Source: Emticicia sp037153985
GTDB taxonomy: Bacteria; Bacteroidota; Bacteroidia; Cytophagales; Spirosomataceae
NCBI RefSeq assembly: GCF_037153985.1
Contig: NZ_JBBAYI010000001.1
Coordinates: forward strand, 930,001-994,000
Direction of reading: 5' to 3'
Length of the DNA: 64,000 nt
The position numbers were made by a program, and so were the translations under genes. Within the stretch, counting starts at the first letter, position 1. Each line of letters starts with the position of its first letter. Positions 60,267-64,000 of the stretch are shown here, piece after piece. Below the pieces are notes generated by a model. It was not told the origin of the DNA. It worked only from the letters and a program-made list of their open reading frames with translations, and searched no databases.

Positions 60267-61055
60267 ATGTTTATGCGATATTTGATTATCAGTTTTTTAT
60301 GTTGCTGTTATTGCCTCAACTATGCGCAACAGGCACAAATGCCTGATTACGGAGATGTTAAGGTGGTTTGGAATAACAACATTAAAGATTCAAGTTTCCG
60401 AGATTTTCAGGAAGCTATCAAGAATACCGGTATTCTTGAAGCTATTGCGAAAGATGTAAACGGGTATCTGGCTTTACCTGAAGACCTCTACATTACTTTT
60501 GACGAGTGCCATAGAAATAATGCTTTTTATGATGCCCATACCAAGAAGGTTACCATTTGCTATGAGATGGTTACTTATTTGTACACATTATTTAAAGCTA
60601 AAACGCAGAATCCGGCACAGTTAAGAGAAATGGTTATTAACTCAACACTTTTTATTTTTTATCATGAAATGGGTCATGCCCTCATTGATTTAATGGACTT
60701 GCCTGTAACTGGGAAAGAAGAAGATACGGTTGATAATTTTTCGATTTTCCTGCTGGCTGATGGCAGCAAAAAAGGGGCATTAGCTGTGCTGGATGGAGCA
60801 ATTGCTTTTTATTTAATGGGTGAGTCGTTCCAGAATACACAATTAAAAAATCTTGACCTTTGGGATGAACACTCGCTCGACCATCAAAGATTTTATCATA
60901 TTTTGTGTATGCTCTATGGCTCTAATCCTGACCAACATAATGCGTTGATACGCAAGAAAATGTTACCTGATGAAATAACCTACCGCTGCATTGAAGATTA
61001 TCGGAAAATTAAAAAAGGTTGGTTAACTGTGCTGGCCCCATGGATAAAAAAATAG
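60267..61055 (+). CDS. DUF4344-family putative metallopeptidase
   Basis: A 262-residue exported protein. A signal peptide (MRYLIISFLCCCYCLNYAQ) follows a possible short start at 60267 or 60273. The body opens DYGDVKVVWNNNIKDSSFRDFQEAIKNTGILEAIAKDVNGYLALPEDLYITFDECHRNNAFYD, then FIFYHEMGHALIDLMDLPVTGKEEDTVDNFSIFLLADG with the zinc motif HEMGH, which marks DUF4344. Its partners and substrate are unknown. The upstream 330 bp (59939-60266) has no recognisable gene and no clear -33/-7 pair; a short hairpin lies near 60242-60260. Confidence 0.85.
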   Translation: MFMRYLIISFLCCCYCLNYAQQAQMPDYGDVKVVWNNNIKDSSFRDFQEAIKNTGILEAIAKDVNGYLALPEDLYITFDECHRNNAFYDAHTKKVTICYEMVTYLYTLFKAKTQNPAQLREMVINSTLFIFYHEMGHALIDLMDLPVTGKEEDTVDNFSIFLLADGSKKGALAVLDGAIAFYLMGESFQNTQLKNLDLWDEHSLDHQRFYHILCMLYGSNPDQHNALIRKKMLPDEITYRCIEDYRKIKKGWLTVLAPWIKK

Positions 61056-61082
61056 GGATATATCGGCTGATATACCCCTATT
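61051..61082. terminator. Hairpin between the DUF4344 gene and the repeat-rich protein gene
   Basis: AATAGGGATATATC (61051-61064) pairs with GATATACCCCTATT (61069-61082). The one mismatch becomes a G-U pair only in minus-strand RNA, so it mainly serves the gene ending at 61098. Confidence 0.6.
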
Positions 61083-61097
61083 CTGTAAGGCTCAATA

Positions 61098-62378
61098 TTA
61101 ATAGTTAATTTTTATTACCTCATACCAGATTTCTCCATCCTGAATTACGGCCCGATATTGAACTCCATCAACTATGTAATAGGTTTCTCCGTCAATAATT
61201 AACTGCTCGTATCCATCAGGAATACTTTCTACAAGAGCACCCACTGGCGGCGGTACTACTTCGTATTCGTCGCCGATAGGTCTGTAATAAGACCCATTAT
61301 AATAATGGTATGGCCGCCCAAAGAAAGTATATACTTGGCAATCGAATGGCAAGATTCTTATTCTTAATCCAATTGGAGGATATGCCACTACATAGGTATC
61401 ACGATAAGGACGATAATAAATACCATTATAATAACGATAGTTAATGCCTCCATAATAAACTGGTACACAAGATGTTGGCAATACTCTTATTACTGAATTA
61501 TGGCGGGGTAAATTCCAGTATCTCCAGCTTGGGCTATTTCTGTTACCGTATCTGTTATCATATCTACGGCTATCATAAGCCCTGTTATCATATCTTCTAC
61601 CATCATATCTGCCTCTATCATAACCACGGTTTCTATCACCGTAAATTACAGCGTTATCTCTACCTCCCCTGCTGTTATAAACTCCGTTTCTATCGTTATT
61701 ATCTGGTCTTCCACCCCTATCGCCATTTGGTCTGTCCATTTCTGGTCGTCTGTTATCAATACGGTTATCGTTAGGCATTCTATCACTACCACTTCGCTCA
61801 CCATTTGGTCTGTCCATTTCTGGTCGTCTGTTATCAATACGGTTATCGTTAGGCATTCTATCACTACCACTTCGCTCACCATTTGGTCTGTCCATTTCTG
61901 GTCGTCTGTTATCAGTACGGTTGTCGCTAGGCATTCTATCACTACCACTTCGCTCACCATTTGGTCTGTCCATTTCTGGTCGTCTGTTATCAGTACGGTT
62001 ATCGCTAGGCATTCTATCACTACCACTTCTATCAGGGAAAGACCCACGGCTTTCGTATCTTGGCGTTTCCATTCGGGTTTCTCTGCTTTCACCTCTTGTT
62101 CTATCTCCGAAACCACCACGGTCGCCTCCTCTTTCTCTATTTACGGCAACTCTGTCGTTTCCTCTATCAAAAGAACCTCTGTCGTTCTGCATACGCTGCC
62201 CCCTACTTTCGCCGCGACCTCTATTGCTATTCCCTCCATCTCGCTCGCCTCTATGCCTTCCGTCCTGAGCAATAGTACCAATACTCATACCTGCTATCAA
62301 AATTAATGATGCAGTAAGCCCGCCTCTCATACTAGAAAGGAGACCAGATGCGCCGGTGATATTTTTATTCTCTTTCAT
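61098..62378 (-). CDS. Secreted DUF6515-like protein with Arg/Asp/Gly-rich tandem repeats
   Basis: A 426-residue protein. Residues ~1-38 form a signal sequence (GGLTASLILIAGMSIGTIAQ). Then an Arg/Asp/Gly-rich region begins (residues ~40-115). It carries four perfect-length 26-residue repeats (61719-62030; core RSGSDRMP[S/N]DNR[T/I]DNRRPEMDRPNGE), with more Arg/Tyr/Asp-rich sequence after it. The C-terminus is beta-rich, with two or three blocks of the form LPxxCxxxYYGGINYRYYNGIYYRPY and VVxPPxG, as in DUF6515. The function is unknown. The Arg-rich repeats may bind polyanions such as polysaccharide or DNA; this is inference. Confidence 0.8.
   Translation of the reverse strand: MKENKNITGASGLLSSMRGGLTASLILIAGMSIGTIAQDGRHRGERDGGNSNRGRGESRGQRMQNDRGSFDRGNDRVAVNRERGGDRGGFGDRTRGESRETRMETPRYESRGSFPDRSGSDRMPSDNRTDNRRPEMDRPNGERSGSDRMPSDNRTDNRRPEMDRPNGERSGSDRMPNDNRIDNRRPEMDRPNGERSGSDRMPNDNRIDNRRPEMDRPNGDRGGRPDNNDRNGVYNSRGGRDNAVIYGDRNRGYDRGRYDGRRYDNRAYDSRRYDNRYGNRNSPSWRYWNLPRHNSVIRVLPTSCVPVYYGGINYRYYNGIYYRPYRDTYVVAYPPIGLRIRILPFDCQVYTFFGRPYHYYNGSYYRPIGDEYEVVPPPVGALVESIPDGYEQLIIDGETYYIVDGVQYRAVIQDGEIWYEVIKINY
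61719..62030 (-). repeat. Four 78-bp in-frame tandem repeats
   Basis: Four units of exactly 78 bp, at 61719-61796, 61797-61874, 61875-61952 and 61953-62030, inside the secreted protein gene. The two units at the lower coordinates share Ile and Asn variants, and the two at the upper coordinates share Thr and Ser variants, so the array looks like recent duplication of a pair. Confidence 0.9.
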
Positions 62379-62404
62379 TTTTTTCGTTTTATAGCTTATA
62401 GATG

Positions 62405-62456
62405 CAAATATTAGTTAAATGGTTTAATGAAACCCTAATCATTAACAATCATTAAC
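62405..62456 (-). promoter_or_regulatory. Candidate regulatory repeats upstream of the repeat-rich protein gene
   Basis: AATCATTAAC occurs twice in direct tandem (62437-62446 and 62447-62456), 24 bp upstream of a weak -7-like AATATTTG region on the minus strand (62405-62413). The 10-bp step equals one helical turn. The rest of the 62379-62687 gap contains no gene that I can see. Confidence 0.35.
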
Positions 62457-62623
62457 ATTATAACGCTCTTTATGTTGTTTTATTCTGCCATAACTCTTTA
62501 TATATAAGCATTTTAAAGCCTATGGCATAATCTATTTCATTGTGCTTTTGATATTGTTTTTGTGTATTTTCCATGATAAGTCGATTTTATGTTAACTTAT
62601 TTCAAGGCGAGCTAATACTAACA

Positions 62624-62654
62624 AAAAAGCCACCTCAAGATGAGATGGCTTTTT
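62624..62654 (-). terminator. Terminator of the small membrane protein gene
   Basis: AAAAAGCCACCTCA (62624-62637) pairs with TGAGATGGCTTTTT (62641-62654). The single mismatch is C-A in plus-strand RNA but a U-G pair in minus-strand RNA, which supports reading on the minus strand, 34 bp after the stop at 62688. Confidence 0.8.
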
Positions 62655-62687
62655 GCTACAACCCTAACCACTATGATGAAACAAAAT

Positions 62688-62855
62688 CTACTTTAAAAAT
62701 TTATTATTTCTCTGATTAAAATCTTTGTTTGTATTAGTTGAATGATACAATACGTACAGACCTAGCAATGACAATACTCCAATAAGGAGGATTTGTAGCG
62801 GGTAAATCATAACTACTCTGTTGAGATTTTTTCCTATTTCTAACTGTGTCAACAT
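62688..62855 (-). CDS. Small single-span membrane protein, function unknown
   Basis: About 55 residues from the ATG at 62855 (MLTQLEIGKNLNRVVMIYPLQILLIGVLSLLGLYVLYHSTN). An upstream TTG at 62879 is the only longer start and is not favoured. One membrane segment (about residues 18-38) is followed by a polar Asn/Lys-rich tail. No family was recognised. Support comes from a poly-A leader before the ATG and the strand-specific terminator downstream. It is too short to be sure that it is translated. Confidence 0.5.
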   Translation of the reverse strand: MLTQLEIGKNLNRVVMIYPLQILLIGVLSLLGLYVLYHSTNTNKDFNQRNNKFLK

Positions 62856-63375
62856 TTTTTTATAAGTTGTAATGAACAATGCAAAATTCCGAAACTATTA
62901 TGATATTTTTTAGCGTAAAAACCCCTGTTATGTTATACGTACTGTACGGTATTTTTTAGTAACTCTACACTAAAGGCAAGTGAATAATAAATAGGTTAGC
63001 ACAGAACACCTAAACACAAAAGATAACAGGAATGTTTTTTCCTATTTCTTATCGTAAAATTACTATTATTAAGACGTAAAATTATTACTAAATGTCACGG
63101 AAAAATTTATTTTTTTATTGTACGGCGGTTTATATATGTAAAAGGTCTGAATTAGTAAAAAACTGTATAGATTATAACCCTAAAATATTTTTTTTGTAGC
63201 AAAATGAATAAATAAATCAATATTCGGGCTGTAAGGATTTTGACTACTTATATTTTTTAGCCATTATTGTATAATAAAATTCTGAATAGTGTAGCTCTGT
63301 CCCTTAAGAGCAATATATTCAGAGCCATAACCTAAACAAATATTACCCTGAAGGGAAAGGGCTTACCACTTCATT

Positions 63376-64000
63376 ATGAAACTAAATATTACCTGGAAAA
63401 TTTTTATTGGTATGATATTAGGTATCCTTATGGGCTACCTTCTGAATGTCTATTTAATTTTTGACCCCAATGCCCTCGAATCGTGGAGCAAATACCTGAA
63501 TATATTAAGTACTATCTTTCTGCGGCTGATTAAAATGATTATCGGGCCTTTGGTTTTCTCGATTCTGGCAGTTGGTATTGCTAAGTTAGGAGATTTCAAA
63601 ACAGTAGGAAGAATTGGGGCCAAAACATTAGGATATTTTTATTTTGCCACTATTTTATCGCTTCTGACAGGTTTAGTAGCGGTAAATGTGCTACGCCCGG
63701 GTAAAATTATGGATATTGCCCTGCCTGTGTCAGGAGCTAAAACCGATATTGAAGCCAAGAAAATGACTCTGGAAAATTTTATTACCCATCTTTTTCCGCA
63801 AAGTTTTTTCGAGGCATTGGCACATAATGAAATTCTACAAATAGTTATTTTCTCGGTATTTTTTGGTATTGCTACTGCTGCTATTGGCGACCACGGAAAA
63901 GTTATCATTAAAGGGCTTGACGCCGTAGCAGAGGTGATGTTCAAGATAGTAGGCTATGTGATGGGCTTTGCTCCATACGCTGTTTTTGGCTCGGTAGCTG
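63376..64000 (+). CDS. Dicarboxylate/amino acid:cation symporter, N-terminal part (SDF family, partial)
   Basis: Runs off the window end, so the 3' part is missing. The visible ~208 residues are MKLNITWKIFIGMILGILMG onward, with RLIKMIIGPLVFSILAVGIAKLGDFKTVGRIGAKTLGYFYFAT, FITHLFPQSFFEALAHNEILQIVIFSVFFGIATAAIGDHGK and MGFAPYAVFGSVA. This is the N-terminal scaffold of the DAACS/SDF (DctA, GltP) family, which imports C4-dicarboxylates or acidic amino acids with Na+ or H+. The choice between DctA and GltP needs the C-terminal half. The 520 bp upstream (62856-63375) hold no gene apart from leader hairpins (a 6-bp GCTCTG/CAGAGC stem at 63294-63325). Confidence 0.88.
   Translation, partial: MKLNITWKIFIGMILGILMGYLLNVYLIFDPNALESWSKYLNILSTIFLRLIKMIIGPLVFSILAVGIAKLGDFKTVGRIGAKTLGYFYFATILSLLTGLVAVNVLRPGKIMDIALPVSGAKTDIEAKKMTLENFITHLFPQSFFEALAHNEILQIVIFSVFFGIATAAIGDHGKVIIKGLDAVAEVMFKIVGYVMGFAPYAVFGSVA

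Noticed and set aside
61646..62119. Long open reading frame on the minus strand within the repeat array, hydrophobic repeats
   Set aside because: The 78-bp period is divisible by three, so several frames stay open through the repeats. The frame has no signal or known family, and the true frame codes for the exported Arg-rich protein.
61472..62275. Plus-strand ORFs over the repeat-rich gene
   Set aside because: Antisense shadows with low-complexity translations, caused by the same 78-bp repeat and biased codons.
62880..63375. Gap upstream of the dicarboxylate symporter searched for a small RNA or riboswitch
   Set aside because: Only short hairpins (6-bp stem at 63294-63325) and AT-rich sequence, without a recognisable pattern.
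1..64000. CRISPR array, rRNA operon, prophage or intact insertion sequence
   Set aside because: No spaced direct repeats of CRISPR type, rRNA sequence or phage structural genes were seen; the only mobile element is the decayed one at 49942-50568.

Overview
This window looks like a chromosomal segment of a low-GC Bacteroidota bacterium, most likely of the order Cytophagales. The evidence is AT-rich intergenic DNA, promoters of the TTG/TAnnTTTG type used by the Bacteroidota sigma factor, and marker families such as DUF5683, WbqC, DUF6515-like and Bacteroidota-type LepB. The gene order parA-parB-DUF5683-dapB-lepB also fits. The genus is not resolved; an Emticicia- or Arcicella-like organism is only a guess. 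Most of the window is housekeeping and cell-envelope DNA with few signs of transfer.

Layout. 1-2650: end of a probable prephenate dehydrogenase, a WcaF-like acetyltransferase and a WecA/TagO-like lipid-carrier sugar phosphotransferase. 2665-7618: guaA, an M1 peptidase, an aldo/keto reductase and an RBBP9-type hydrolase. 7653-17500: a redox and sulfur neighbourhood with a cysteine-free peroxiredoxin-like protein, a TlpA-like thioredoxin, a YeiH exporter, a flavin oxidoreductase, an Rrf2 regulator, a DUF1684 protein, metY, a fatty acid hydroxylase and an odd CAU-anticodon tRNA. 17569-21023: an MBOAT acyltransferase with two paralogous SGNH-like partners. 21228-32148: two LolC/E-like permeases, a nucleoside MFS transporter, a radical SAM protein, a large M1 peptidase, a duplicated-domain secreted protein, rbfA and a polytopic membrane protein. 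32170-45144: rpiB, a LOG protein, the sufS-sufE-DUF59-brx operon, a methyltransferase, clpC, WbqC, an OmpA protein with seven repeats, a Sua5/TsaC protein, a GNAT enzyme and truA. 45431-49923: parAB-DUF5683-dapB-lepB. 49942-50568: a decayed insertion sequence. 50565-53113: the cytochrome c maturation genes ccmB, ccmC, ccmD, ccmE and a DCC-family protein. 53358-64000: feoAB, a GroES-like protein, thioredoxin, a serine hydrolase, an AraC regulator, msrB, a DUF4344 protein, a repeat-rich secreted protein, a small membrane protein and the start of a dicarboxylate symporter.

The strongest new signal is a regulon. Four promoters carry the same 23-bp inverted repeat, TAATCTAC-N7-GTAGATTA, placed 8 or 15 bp upstream of the -7 element so that it covers the -33 region. 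One lies before the Rrf2 gene itself. The others lie before the peroxiredoxin-like gene, the TlpA-like gene and the CAU tRNA. The simplest reading is an Rrf2-type redox or sulfur sensor with four cysteines that represses these promoters and its own.

Other points of interest are parS-like half sites 21 bp apart next to the parA promoter, a CcmE with CxxxY in place of HxxxY, and a decayed IS that is visible only by translating across frameshifts and whose terminal repeat supplies the stop codon of the neighbouring gene. A 78-bp in-frame tandem repeat sits in a secreted Arg/Asp/Gly-rich protein. No CRISPR array, rRNA or prophage was seen.
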